Shown: positions 34,114-47,238, counted from the first letter of the stretch. The stretch is 64,000 nucleotides of DNA from Glandiceps talaboti (GCF_964340395.1 NC_135553.1:2835001-2899000), one strand, 5' to 3'. Notes: generated by a model not told the origin, from the sequence alone. Program-made: numbers and translations.

Positions 34114-37100
34114 ATGGCAGATATAGAAAACCTAAAGCAGAAAGCCTCTGAAGCCATCGACAAGGCTTCTGCTGATCTGAACGAACTCAGCCAAGAAATC
34201 TGGAATAATCCAGAGCTGAATTTTGAAGAACACCATGCTCACCAAGTACTGACTGATTTCCTTGAGAAATATGGTTTTAACGTAGAAAGAAAGTACCTAC
34301 TTGATACAGCCTTCAGAGCTACCTATGGTAACAATGACAATGGTGGTTTGAATGTATGTGTTATTTGTGAGTATGATGCATTGCCTGGCATTGGACATGC
34401 ATGTGGACATAACCTGATTGCAGAATGTGGAGCTGGTGCTGGATTGGGAATCAAAGCCACCATGGAAGCAGCTGGAAAGCCAATGGGAAAGGTACAAAAT
34501 GATATAATTACAGTATATATGTGATCTTACAATTAATTTGACTTTGTTAAAGTTGAACAAGATGACATCTCCCACCTTTCATATTCTATTGCAATCATAG
34601 TGGAGGGTCTATGGTGAAATGCATATCACCATCATTGAACATCCAACCATTTGCCTTCAAAATCAATTTATTTCTATAAAAAAATTCAAGACCATATTAA
34701 AATAAAACAGGCACTCATAGTTCTTTCAGAATATATTAATCATTATACATGTGCAGGAAGTAACATAACGACTGGTAACTTTTCAGTCCAGCCCCCCACC
34801 CCCACCCCCTTCCCCTATTTGCATTTTTATTTTCAATTGATAACTTTGATAAATCTCGCCATGCTGTTCAAAATCGTCTCAACATGACAACTATTTCCTA
34901 ACCCATCTCCCTTCCTCTCCCCCCAAAAGTATTCAAGAATTGAAGACAAAACAAGGAATAATTATGCAGTTTTTGTGACTCAGAGACTTAACTAATTATC
35001 ATGGCTTCACTATCTCAGTATAACAAAAAAGAGAAATTAAAATTGCTGTCTGAAGGATCTTAACTCATGTGAAAATAGTTAATCAACAAAATCGGTAATG
35101 TTCTTTAATAATATCTTTATTACACTTATATACTCAAATGTAATTGTCAATTCTCTATACGTTTGTAGTAAAGCTATATCTTACCTAATCTAATCTAATC
35201 TAATCTACTTGAGACCATGTAACAAGTGTAGGCAAATATTTTTGCAAAGTAATTTTGTTTTTATGTTCTCATTTGAATAGTGTCCTTTTTCCACATTTGT
35301 GATATTTATTTATTTTACCATACATGTGTAGCTTTACAGCTGCATAGATTCTAAAAAGCTGCTGCCTAACAAGTACACATATCTTATTCAGTTGACAGTT
35401 TTAGGAACCCCAGCTGAGGAGGGTGGTGGAGGCAAAGTGAAGATGATAGAGAGTGGTGCATTCAAAGACATTGATGTTGCTATGATGTGTCACCCAGCTG
35501 ACAGAACCTGTAATGCAGTAGCAATGCCATTTTTGGCCATCATACAGTAAGATACTCGTAATATTTGTAACTCCATTTTCAGTACACATAGGTAGGATAT
35601 ACTAACAACAATCAATAATCATGGTCTTTTTTTATTTGCACTTTTCAAGTTTTGATGTCACGTTTCATGGTAAAGCAGCCCATGCATCCTATGCACCCTG
35701 GGAAGGTATCAATGCTTTGGATGCTGCTGTCATGTTTTATCAGAATATGTCTGTGATGAGACAACAACTGAAACCATCATGGAGAATTCATGGTAAGTCA
35801 TTTATGCTGGTTAGAACTGACCTCCATGTCATATATGGAATTCACTATTTCTCTGAAGGGTGAATGTATGACTGTTGCAAGGTGAAAGTTGAAATCACCT
35901 ACAGCCAATAAATGCCCCCCCCCCCCCCCCCGGTGATGTGTCATGCCATTGAGGGTCGTAAGCTGTGTCAAAGCTCAGACCTCTAACGAGGTCAAAGGTA
36001 GCACAGACAAATATATCAATGACAGAAATTCCTTTTGTTAAATGTACATGTGATAAATAGGTCACATCAGTCTGAATTCCCAGGGCTTTTCAACAAGGCT
36101 CACATCAACATTCAGAATTGCAGATGCATGACATTGGATGTTGCCCTATTGTGAACTGAGTTCAAGGAGATTTCCTGATAAAAGATCTGAAGTCCTATCC
36201 AACAAAAGCCATAGTTATAATACAAGATAGGACGTGTATTCAAAAACAACAGCTAGTCCAGTAGGATAGATTATAATTATGTTACATCATTATCAACTTG
36301 ATGATTGAGAACATTCATAGACAAATACCAGTTATCAATTAAAATTAATAACAATTCCAAAATACAATTAGACTGTTAGTATTTAATTTATGTTTTAGAC
36401 TACAGCATTGAGACATTTATTAGTTTTAATGTATTTTTTTTAACAACTGAACTAAACTTGTCCTATATATTTTGTGCTATTATGCACTCAGATCCAAAGA
36501 GTGACACAATTTACAACAATAGGATAAAAAGAATAAGGGGAGAGGGAAATACTGTGTATCATGTACTTTTTTGTTATTTTTCCTTCTAAAATTGCATTTC
36601 TTTTTTAATACATTCACATATTCCTAGGTGTCATTAGCAATGGTGGTACTAAGCCAAACATCATACCAGAGAAAACAGTAGTTGAGTTTTATCTAAGAAC
36701 CCCCTCAGAAGGTGAATTGTCAGTATTGAAAGAAAAAGCATTGGCATGTGCTGAAGGAGCAGCCAAATCTACAGGTTGTACGGTAATACAGTACAATACA
36801 GTGCAGTACACTGCAGTACAGTATAGTACAGCACAGCACAGTATAGAACAGTAAAGTACAGCTCAGTACAGTACAGTATAGCACAGTACAGTACAGTACA
36901 GTACAGTACAGTACAGTACAGTACAGTACAGTACAGTACAGTAAAGCACAGTACAGTCTGAGAGTACAGTATAGCACAGTAAAGTACAGCTCAGTACAGC
37001 ACTGTACAGTGCAGTAAAGCACGGTACAGTATAGTGCTGTACAGCACAGTACAGTACAGTACAGCACAGCACAATACAATGCAGTGCAGTGCAATATAAC

Positions 37101-39300
37101 ACAACGTTGTACTACTCTGTACAATACAATACATTTTGATACAATACAATACAATACAAATTTTGATACAATACAATACAATACTGTACAATAGGGAACA
37201 TGGCAACCTAATACAATTACTAAGTATAATATACAATAATACAACACCATGACACAATACATTACTGTGCAAGGCAAGACAAGACAAGACAAGACAAGAC
37301 AAGACAAGACAAGACACTACTGTACAGTAATAGGATTATCAGGGATGTAGCTATTGACTGGTAGCCAGGGAATACAACCAGCTACTTAGCAATGTTTTGC
37401 CATCTACTTTTTATTTCAACCAGCATATTTCCATCCACTGTGTTAATTTATGAGTCTCATTCCTAGATACATTCTACATTTTACTGGCTACTTTTAAGAT
37501 TAGCTACATCCCTGTATAGAATACATCACAATATCATACATTGCAATACAGATTTATAAATCCTTTTCAGGAAGTTCTAAAAACCTTCAGATAATTAGTT
37601 CATAAGTTACATATTACATTTTCACATTTATTTATTGCTGGGATTATTATCCTGTGACTAACAGGCAGTGGCCACTGTAAGTCTTATGCTTAAAAAACTG
37701 AAGATTACATTTAAATCAGTTTGAATACACAGTGTGAATGATCAAACAAACAAACAAACAAACAAACAAACAAACAAGAAAATAAACAAAATCTACCTAT
37801 ATACTCCTGGAAACTCAACTAATGCAGGATTAATTTGTCACAGGAAAAGATCTGCTTTAAAGAAAATTTAGTATTCTTGATGAACATTTTTATATTGAAA
37901 AAAAGAAATTCATAGATTGAACAATTCTCTGACTAAGCTATGGCACATTTGGTCCAGTGAAGGTTTAATAAATTTGGACTTTTTTCAAATGCAACCAATC
38001 AGATCATAGCTTCAGGTTGATTGACAGGCTACATCAAGACATCCACATTGCAGACATAATAAGCCTAAAAATGATGCACGTTATATAATGTAGTTTGAAA
38101 CACTGATACAATGAGGGACAAATGTGACATTAAGTATTTTTAATAATAATAATAATAATAATCTTTATTTATACTGGATAGTTCTTTAAGCATATAAACA
38201 CTTGTCTCCCAAGAAGTCCAGTGAGGGCCGTCCCTCATGGGTTCAGTGTTAATGCAGGAGGAAACCGGAGTACCTGGGGAAAACCTGCGTTGTTCGGTAG
38301 AGTCAAACTGAACGACACTCTTCTTACTTACAGCGTGGTAAATTTAATCGAACCCTGAATGGGGTTCGAACCCCGACCGCAGTGGTAAGAGGCAAGTGGT
38401 TTAACCACTCGGCCACCGACAACCCTTATATTAAATAACAGTACATGTACATACTTTGTTTTCATATCTACAGATGGAATACAGCTATGGTAGCCATTAT
38501 TCCAATGTTATCAGCAACAGAACACTCTCTAGTCTATTCAAATCTAATGGGGAGAAACTGGGAGTCAAATTTCTGTCAGAAGCAGTAGTAGCCAACATGT
38601 CATCTGGATCAACAGACATGGGAAATGTGACATATGTCGTACCTGGAATTCATCCAATGTATGGATTGGATACTGACAGTGTCAATCATTCCCATGGGTT
38701 TACAGCTGCTACAGGTATGTAAATATTAAACCGTGTATTTTATTTGTATATAGCATACACTCTCTGAAAATAAACAAATATACTACCTACAAACACCCTA
38801 CTTGTATTCCAAAACTGAGTACGCTGTGCAAAGAATTGTGGGATTAATTGTGGTATTACTGTTGCAGTAATACTTTGAAGTACAGTCTTTACAACCAAGC
38901 CTAGATTGTTTGTCATTAAAGACAGTGTAAGAGATTGTTACAAGTGTGAGTAACTTATGTTCAGCAATAAAATGGACTGCATTTCCCATAGTGCACCATT
39001 CAAGATGTCTGATTGGCAAGTGGCTTATTAATGTCCTCAAAAAAGTCATGCTGCAAAAATTGGCTTAAATTCAAATACATATCTTTGTTTGTGTCTTTTA
39101 TATAAGTAAATTTGGTTTCTTTTATAAATATTTGTTAAATGTATTTTTTCAAAGGTGTACCAGAAGCCCAGCAACCTACTCTGGTCCAGGCAAAAGCTCT
39201 AGCTATGACAGCTTTAGATGTCTTTTGTGGTGGTGATGATCTGATCAAAGAAGTACGTCAAAACTTTGATGAAGACTTGAAGAAAAACAAGGGCCAGTAA
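34114..39300 (+). CDS. PM20D2: Peptidase M20 domain-containing protein 2 (PM20D2), copy 1
   Basis: Six exons: 34114-34491, 35392-35546, 35650-35792, 36628-36782, 38474-38714 and 39155-39300, all GT-AG and in frame, giving 405 aa (human 436). PM20D2 is a cytosolic metallo-amidohydrolase that hydrolyses abnormal dipeptides such as beta-alanyl-lysine/ornithine formed by carnosine synthase. Visible landmarks are the [15 protein letters not shown] metal-site motif (HACGHN at residues 95-100), [11 protein letters not shown] with E135/E136, MMCHP (H160), the dimerisation insert with [31 protein letters not shown] and [19 protein letters not shown] chose the ATG at 34114 ([10 protein letters not shown]) because it aligns with copy 2. 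No signal peptide. Intron 4 begins with an expanded CAGTA-type microsatellite and holds a SINE. AATAAA occurs about 125 bp after the stop. Confidence 0.95.
36783..37316. repeat. Evolving pentanucleotide array at the start of PM20D2-1 intron 4
   Basis: Starts at the splice donor as (CAGTA)n-like sequence, grades into (ACAAT)n, and ends in pure (GACAA)n at about 37271-37316. It yields long Tyr/Cys/Leu/Val frames on minus that are artefacts. PM20D2-2 lacks it at the same place. Confidence 0.9.
37745..37778. repeat. (CAAA)n microsatellite
   Basis: Tetranucleotide run in PM20D2-1 intron 4. Confidence 0.9.
38142..38424 (-). mobile_element. tRNA-derived SINE, minus orientation
   Basis: Read on minus it begins TTGTCGGTGGCCGAGTGGTT (pol III A-box GTGGCCGAGTGGTTAA, Leu/Ser-tRNA-like), then the B-box GGGGTTCGAACCCC. 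A conserved-type body follows (CGCAGGTTTTCCCCAGGTAC, TCCGGTTTCCTCC), and it ends in ATAAAGATTATTATTATTA. About 283 bp. It sits about 50 bp before exon 5 of PM20D2-1. Confidence 0.8.
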
Positions 39301-41392
39301 AATGGAATAAATGGTATCAGAAGAATTTCAAGCACACAGCTGTGTGTGTTTTTAGGATAACCAAGAAAAATATTCCTCAGATGATAACATCATGTCAAAA
39401 TATAACACTTGTCTTCAGCTACAATAAATTAATAGATTTTGTCAAATTTCACTACAATGTAAAAAATTTGTAATTTTTCGATTTAGCCACACTTCAAGAG
39501 TCATATATATTTACCTAGTACACTTCAACTTAGATTAATTGTATAAGATCCATACTGTGAACCCATATTCAACCATATGTCTTTTAGAAAATGGTAAGAG
39601 TTTGAAAATTTGTACGTTTCACTTGAAATAAATTCTGATTTTTTTCCACATAATAAATTTGCAGTTTCAATTAACATTGTATTTCAACAAACAAACAAAC
39701 AAATAAACAAAACATATTCTACCTTCATAGTTCGTGTTATGTATGTAACTAACACTCACTCAGGATATGTGTATGGTCTCATAACAGTTTATTTGATATT
39801 CAGAAATTAAGTCACATTTATAACATGCCAAATAATGTACACTAGACAGTAAGCCCTTACTGATTTGAGATTTTATCAGCAGAGATTTTCTTATCATTAA
39901 AATGCAGTATTACAAGTATATGAACGAAAACAATATGCTTACTCTGTGACTACATAAGCTTACTATGCAGCCAGCTTTTTTCCAGTGTCAATTAAAAGTA
40001 GTACATATTTTTTAAGACAAAAAAATACAGAATGTTCCAAAGTGAATAACCATTGGCATATGAAACAGAGGCCACCATTTGTAAATTTACTCAATGACAA
40101 AGTTCAGTCTTGTAATAAATTTACTCATGACAAAGCAGTCAAAAATGAAGACTATAAATTAAATCTTTTTGTCCTATTAAATGTAAACAGATTTCTTATC
40201 CAGGGTATTGCATTCTTGACAAGCTTAGACATACTATGCACTACAATCTACTTTATGGCATCATGTCATTGACAGTTCTTTTACCTATAGCTTACAATTC
40301 CCACTCTATTAAAAGATTCTCTGCAAACATGTTCCTGCATTTGTGATTTTTTGGAGACTTAATTCTATCATAGACCCTCAACCCACGTGTATTCTAGCAA
40401 AAATCGTATATTTTAGGCTCTGTCAAAGTCTCCGCCAAGTTCTATATGTGTGGAGTTACCATGTATACCGGGAAAGGGGGGGGGGGGGCAACACCGATAG
40501 ACGGCAATACAGGGAGGGTCCGTGCGAAAGTGGTCGTTTTTTTATGCTGGTTGGTATCAGAAAGGGTATATTTTTCATGAGGTGGTGATATGAGAAAGGG
40601 ATGGATGAATCAAAACTGACATTAAATAACAGAGACTATACAGTCAACACAAAGCGTTTCAACCTGGTGTATATACCTTCAAAACTTCCATACACCCGTC
40701 TCTCATGCCACACTAGATCTATGGCTAGCTTCCCCTGGGAGCCCTGGCTTTTACTAAAATTAAAATGCAGCTTGGTATCAGAAATGGTATACTTTTTGCA
40801 TAAATTTTGGTATCACAACACTTTGGGTTTCAATGTTTGTGAGAAGCCTCCCCGTAATATTACCCATGGAGTTATCCCCCCGGGCATGTATATACTAACA
40901 AAATATGAGTCATAAAATTAAATTCCGCCTGGACCTTGAAAGAACGACAGTATGACAAACCTGGCCTGTAGACACTAAGAGTAAGACATGTATAATAAGC
41001 TACAAATCATTTGATTTCTAGTGGAGGGTGGCTGGAGGATTTGGACCAACAAAAAGTTTTTTCAACCACCGCAACAGCAGTTTTTCCCATAGCAACTAGA
41101 CAGCAATTTCTTTTTTGCCATTGTCCTCGTGTCGCGTCGCATCGGAAATTAAAGGCAACCCTAGTCCAGTGTCTATCAATCAAAATTTCTTAAAGATCTT
41201 TTGATGGTTGTATACATACATACATACATACATACATACATACATACATACATACATACATACATACATACATACATACATACATACATACATACATACA
41301 TACATACATCCATACATACATACATACATACTAGTACATACATACATACATACATACATACATGCATGCATGCATGCATGCATGCCTGCATG

Positions 41393-41423
<31 letters not shown>

Positions 41424-41431
41424 ACCTACCT

Positions 41432-41470
<39 letters not shown>

Positions 41471-42331
41471 TACATACATACATACATACATACATACATA
41501 CATACATACATACATACATACATACATACATACATACATACATACATACAAACAAACACAACTTTTTATTGCTTGAAATTGAATTTCGTCATAACAGGAG
41601 ACATACGTGATTGTTCTACCTTATCTCAAAAGTAGCAATCATGTAAAATGGGAAAGAAGGCGATAAATGTTGAATCGAGGTTAGAGGGAGCCCATGGAGA
41701 TTTTTTAAATTCAAGGACTAAAATAGTGTTATCTGGTGTTGTTTTAACATGGCAAGGTGATAGCAATACCCTCTCCCAAGCACAATTGAAATCTAAATTC
41801 AGAACACTAAGACCGACAAAAACTCTCAAAATATATTGTTGGATGTTATACCATTAAAAAATATCATACTATATGCTATCATTATGACAAATTGCAGGAT
41901 CCATTCAAGGTACTAAGTCAGGTCAGTATTCTTAGTAATTTGATATGATGGTAGTGTTTCGGTTTGTTTCAGCATTTGTCATCATCAATTATTATAAACC
42001 GTTTACAAGAATCTTTACAAGTTTAGGTGTCACCGCCACTTTGGTATTTGTAGCAGTTTTTTCTGTGTTGGATTGGTCAGCACCCCCCCCCCCCCTTTGC
42101 CTGTCAATTTGTTTTCTCTCGAACCCCCCCCCCCCCCCACTGTACCCCTGAGGATGTTTTCAACAAAGTGGCCTTTATACAACGGTTCACACAACCTGTC
42201 TCTCGAAATGACCCAAAGGTCACTCGCTGTCAATAATTGTTATCAGAGTTATCAGTGACAAGAGGAGAGTTCGGTACATTGACTCTGTGTTGGTAATATA
42301 TATACTATAATATAGGTCATTGGATTTCAAT
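39301..42331. other. Intergenic region between the PM20D2 copies, no gene seen
   Basis: Holds the PM20D2-1 3'UTR, a moderately palindromic repeat near 40460-40905 (GTATACCGGG...CCCGGGCATGTATA, and repeated GGTATCAGAAAGGGTATA), the microsatellite block at 41213-41552, and poly-C tracts at about 42081-42139. ORFs such as 39985-40272, 40601-40915 and 41648-41857 lack recognisable domains. Confidence 0.6.
41213..41552. repeat. Mosaic tetranucleotide array CATA/CATG/CCTG/CCTA/CACA
   Basis: (CATA)n passes through (CATG)n, (CCTG)n, (CCTA)n and (CA)n and returns to (CATA)n. The stepwise unit change suggests point mutation followed by local slippage. Several overlapping frames (IHTY, ACMH, MYVC) are spurious. 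Confidence 0.95.
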
Positions 42332-44151
42332 ATGGCTACTTTGGAAACCCTAAAGCAGAAAGCCTCTGAAGCCATCGACAAGGCTTCTGAGGCTCTGAAC
42401 GAACTCAGCCAAGAAATCTGGAAGAATCCAGAGCTGAATTTTGAAGAACACCATGCTCACCAAGTACTGACTGATTTCCTCGAGAAATATGGTTTTAACG
42501 TAGAAAGAAAGTACCTACTTGATACAGCCTTCAGAGCTACATATGGTAACAGTGACAATGGTGGTTTGAATGTATGTGTTATTTGTGAGTATGATGCATT
42601 GCCTGACATTGGACATGCATGTGGACATAACCTGATTGCAGAATGTGGAGCTGGTGCTGGATTGGGAATCAAGGCCGCTTTGGGAGCAGCCGTTGCAGCC
42701 GGAAAACCTTTGGGAAAGGTAGCTTGTCAGTTGACCTGTTTATCGTGTCTATATAGGTTTTTTGTAGGAATACCTACATACAAATAGTATTGTCCTAAGA
42801 GTCACGTTCAGGCTGAGTAGCTCTGGAAGCGGCGTTTGTTGAACAATGGTTGTTGAACTTCGCTCGCTGTTAGTCATGAGCATAGGGGCGCGTAGTATTT
42901 CCTAGATTGTTGTTTTCCTTGTCTACAGGCTAAGTCAATCTGATTAAAATCTGTTGTGGTGAAAACGGTTAAATGCTTTATTTACCTCTATTTCCATCGT
43001 TTTGTGTCGTTTATTTTTATTCCGAGTGGGCGCCGCCCTCCCAGGGTGAGATAGGCGGTGACACCCGGAAGACAAAAGACGCATTTAAAAGACACAATTA
43101 CGATGAAGTAAAAGTACATTTAAAGTAAAAGAGGCCTATCTACACATCGGATTTTAATCAGATTGCAGGCTAACTATAACGTTTTGACTTGATTGTATTC
43201 CCCTATCTTTCTGGAAAGAGTATAGGGGAACATACGTCGTGTGATTCGTGTAATATTGACACAAATATACGCAATAGTTGTATTAGTACGTGTCGCTGTG
43301 GTCAAGAGTTTCATGCTACACGAATTACCAACATTCTGTGCACAGCTGTCTTATGTATTATATATGATTGTAGGTTACAGTTTTAGGTACCCCGGCAGAG
43401 GAAGGGGGTGGTGGAAAGGTTAAATTGATTGACGGGGGTGCTTTCAAGGACATAGACATAGCTATGATGTGTCATCCAATGGAACGAGATGTGAATACGC
43501 CCTCACCGCCAGCGTTGGCCATGATAGAGTAAGTATATGTCACGTTGCGAACTCTACTTTTCAAAATAACAAGATCTGGAAATCTTATCCAGCAGACTGT
43601 TGGTAATAAATTACTAATAATGAAGGAAGAATTTACTATAGTCCCCACCGGCTGCCCTATTAAATGATTTTGGAGTCTGAAAGTGTTCCACCTTATGTTG
43701 TGGTAAACATATCTCAATCATTTTTGAGACCAAGTAAATTCCACAAAGAGTTGCTTCAATAAGTGCCATGTAGTGCAAGATCAATCCGGGGCCATTTAGT
43801 TTTTATGTAAATTGTATTATCATGTATTGTTGCCATATGCAAATTAAATAAAAAGAATAATTGTGCACTCTAGATGAAATAAGATCATTGGAAGTTGAAT
43901 TATCGTAGCGTCATTGTGTTATTTATTCAAAGGTTTTATGTCACATTCTATGGTAAAGCAGCACATGCATCCTATGCACCCTGGGAAGGTATCAATGCTT
44001 TGGATGCTGCCGTCATGTTTTATCAGAATATGTCTGTGATGAGGCAACAACTCAAACCATCATGGAGAACTCATGGTAAGTGAAGTGTCCCCGACACGAG
44101 TGAGTTCTAGTTAGTATTGGTCTGTCCTTGATAATACTCTGACGATGATTA

Positions 44152-44197
<46 letters not shown>

Positions 44198-45893
44198 GAT
44201 AGTTATGATAAAGCTTATTCACATACCTAAGTGCCATATGAACATTTATTATCGGAGACTCTTTTATTGTCTTTACCTATTCAAGGTGTCATATCTAATG
44301 GTGGGGCCAAACCAAACATTATTCCTGAAAAGACTGAAGTCAGTTTTTATCTACGAACTCCTACATCGGCCGAACTTGAAGAACTGAAGAAAAGGACGAT
44401 CGCGTGTGCTGAAGGCGCTGCAAAATCTACTGGTTGTAAAGTAAATATGTTTGTGATAAAAATAATCATGTACTTAATGAAGAAAAGTTATATCACACAT
44501 TGCTAAAAAGAGTATCAGTGCAACATCTTGAAGTAATCTTCTTAAACGCCATTGGTTTATTTCCTATTAAAGAAAACAGTGCCAAATTGTAACATCTCAA
44601 ACAACCTTGTGTTGGGTCACGTGGTAAAATACAGGCTTGGGCTCGTTCTGCTACCAGTGCCACACTATATTGTTGTATCGGCGCCTATCCGTCACAGAGA
44701 GCGCCACCTACAGTCTATCAACTTGTATGATATTATAATGTATATGTTTCTCTTCCTCCAGATGGAATACAAATTCGAAGCTTTGATGCTTAACCTCATC
44801 AACAACAAAATATTGGCCAACTTATTTTCGGAAAATGCCAAGAATCTTGGAGTGAAGTTTATGTCAACGGAGGAAGAGGAGAAATTAGCAGGAAATGGGT
44901 CAACCGATATGGGTAATGTTACCTACGAAGTACCTGGGATACACCCATTCTTTGGGTTAGAGACAGACATTGCGTGTCATACCAGAGAATTTACAGACGC
45001 TACAGGTACGTAGAATACTAAAGGGGGTTTGGTAGATAGATCGTATACCCCCGGGCCCGAAGAACGCTGTAGCCATGGTTGACCACGTACTGAGAGGAGG
45101 CCGCTATATGAAAAGTCTAAAATCCAACAACCGGTCTACCCTCACGGTTTAATTAAATCACGTTTTTAATGAAAAGAACACTTTTTGATTTTAGGATGTA
45201 GACAGCCATGGCAGTGGTCAATAGTTTACCTGCTGTCCAGTTTTTTTTATAGCCCTTGAAAAAGACTGTCTGTGCACAGTCGAAACGTCGGGATTCAAAT
45301 AAAGCAGTTTTAACCAGACTTGGACTTGTCCTTTTATTCAAACCCAATAGTGTAGTTTAATTTGCATTTTTAATTAAATTTTAAGGGAACACTTTCAAAT
45401 GATTGGTTGCAAACATCAATAGCAGGTGTTGGTAGTTTAATTAATTTAGATTTTAATTAAATCGAAGCTTTGATAAGAACAAACATTATGGATTGAACTG
45501 ATTCCAAGTAACCAAGATTAATTACGTTTTTGACTTGTCATTCACAATTTTAAAAGGTATTTGCCGTCAAAACTCCGAGTCATGGCTTTGACAAAGATAA
45601 AAACAAATACTGGTGAAATTTGGCGCCTCACTTTGACGGGAAAGGATGATCGGAGAGGGGTTTGGAGTATTGTTTTTAGACTTCTATAGACAGACTATAT
45701 AAACTTCATTTTTGATATTTCTTGTTCATTTTTCTTCCATTGCTATCAAATAGGCGCAAATGAGGCCCAGGAACCAACTTTGATCAACGCTAAAAGTTTA
45801 GCGATGACAGCTGTAGATGTCCTGTGTGGTGGCGGAGAATTCATGAAACAAATACGACAAGAGTTCCAAAACGATCTAAAAATAAATAAATAA
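42332..45893 (+). CDS. PM20D2: Peptidase M20 domain-containing protein 2 (PM20D2), copy 2
   Basis: Six exons: 42332-42718, 43374-43528, 43933-44075, 44286-44440, 44762-45005 and 45754-45893, giving 407 aa. Exons 2-4 have exactly the lengths of copy 1 (155, 143, 155) and all intron phases match, so this is a tandem duplicate with the same predicted metal-dependent dipeptidase function. HACGHN is retained at residues 95-100, E138/E139 occur in [11 protein letters not shown], and [20 protein letters not shown] and [18 protein letters not shown] are present. Differences include D for G just before IGHACGHN (LPDIGH) and a 3-aa insertion (GAAVAAG) near the end of exon 1. Exons 1 and 3 are nearly identical to copy 1 at the DNA level while the others are diverged. 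An AATAAA lies about 200 bp after the stop. Confidence 0.95.
42936..43165. mobile_element. CAATCTGATT-family MITE, copy 2, in PM20D2-2 intron 1
   Basis: Ends CAATCTGATTAAAATCTG(T) and its complement, 230 bp. Flanked by near-perfect 10-bp direct repeats CAGGCTAAGT / CAGGCTAACT. It is absent from intron 1 of PM20D2-1, so it was inserted after the gene duplication. Confidence 0.75.
44152..44198. repeat. (TTG)n microsatellite in PM20D2-2 intron 3
   Basis: Pure trinucleotide run; the poly-Leu and poly-Gln frames are artefacts. Confidence 0.95.
45240..45335 (+). mobile_element. Possible retroelement 3' remnant with GTCGAAACGTCGGG motif
   Basis: A short stem GACTGTCTGTGCACAGTC is followed by GAAACGTCGGGATTCAAATA. 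This arrangement is common at termini of Penelope-like and other non-LTR retroelements, some of which carry hammerhead ribozyme cores. The CUGANGA half of a hammerhead is not intact here. It lies in PM20D2-2 intron 5. Confidence 0.3.
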
Positions 45894-47238
45894 TATCTTC
45901 CTAAAACTGTCTTGACGACATTTTGAACACAAAAGAACGGAAGTAGCATCATAAGCTTGAAGTGAGACGCCTGACCTGTCCTAACTACAGATATCTCGAA
46001 AAGCATAAGCCATTTTGCACACAGTGCGGCTGTCATGTATATTTTTTTTTGTAATTTTGAAATTAAAAGACGGTGAATAATTACAAATAGATTTAAACAA
46101 TAAAGGAAAATAAACAATAATAACATAACTGCCAAATCTAGTTCTGTGATTGTATTGTATTGTCATGAATTGTGTTAGTTTTTTTGTTTCTCTTCTAGTG
46201 AAGGCTTAATAAATAAATAAATAAATAAATAAATAAATACATACATACATACATACATACATACATACATACATACATACATACATACATACATACATAC
46301 ATACATACATACATACATACATACATACATACATACATACATACATACATACATACATACATACATACATACATACATACATACATACATACATACATAC
46401 ATACATACATACATACATACATAAATAAATAAATAGATAAATAAATAAATAAATAGATAATGTATATCGTGCTATGAGTTTAAACAAACCTTTTCGGTCA
46501 GCATGTAGTTCCATTGTTAAAAACGTTTCCAAATCTAAGAAAGATGATGTCACAAACGAGCAATCATTTAGAACATTTGCAATTTACGGTATTCCAGTTT
46601 CATTTACCAAATCTATAGTGTGCTCAGCACTAAGAACATATAATATTGGTTCATCCTAGTACGAGTGGGAATGGAGAGCTAGAGATGTTGGATATATATT
46701 TTTCCTCCGTGTTCTGTCCTAGTTGTGTACAAGTCAGGTATTTGTCTTAGGACTAACAATGTCGGGAGTGCATCCATCTAGTCTTTTACAGATGTGTTCA
46801 GTTTGTTATGCCAGTTAGATCCAAACATGGACGAGGGAGAGGGTCACTTTTTAGAAAACGAAATCGGGGAATTCGAAGGGTCACATTTTCGCATAGAATG
46901 TGTGTGATTCCCCCTATAAGCTTAATTTATTAATGAAACCTCCCTAAAGTGCTCAATCAATCCACTATGTTTAGCCATGGCCACTTTTAGGAATAGGGGG
47001 AAAACATCGCTACATGAATATGGAAAATTTGGCTAGTCAGAATAATTTTCAATATAGCCTTCCGTGTATTCGTCAAGTTGCTGGTTAAAAAATACCAACA
47101 TGAGAATGAGAACTCTATGTGCAAACACTAAAATTCATACAAATTTTGTTAATAATTGTGACATTTTCGGATAACTTGTAATCAAAAATGAAAATCACAT
47201 CGAAAGAAATAACTTGTTGAATATACCAAAAGATTACA
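45894..47238. other. Downstream of PM20D2-2, no protein gene seen
   Basis: Contains the PM20D2-2 3'UTR and a long (CATA)n array. The 61-codon frame at 46474-46659 and other short frames have no recognisable features. Confidence 0.6.
46209..46458. repeat. (AATA)n-(CATA)n-(AATA)n microsatellite
   Basis: About 200 bp of pure CATA units bordered on both sides by AATA units. All overlapping ORFs are spurious. Confidence 0.98.

Noticed and set aside
38340-38424. A separate tRNA gene
   Set aside because: A- and B-boxes are present but the cloverleaf and acceptor stem are not, and it is joined to a SINE body with a TAA tail.
40460-40905. A TIR transposon between the PM20D2 copies
   Set aside because: The GTATACCGGG / CCCGGGCATGTATA similarity is short and imperfect, with no target duplication.
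41180-41635. ORFs rich in MYVC / IHTY / ACMH
   Set aside because: Pure microsatellite translation. The same applies to 27071-27438, 46175-46553, 49341-49641 and 51697-52345.
41648-41857. 69-codon ORF starting MGKKAINVESRLEG
   Set aside because: Composition is plausible, but no homology, splice context or conservation evidence is visible.
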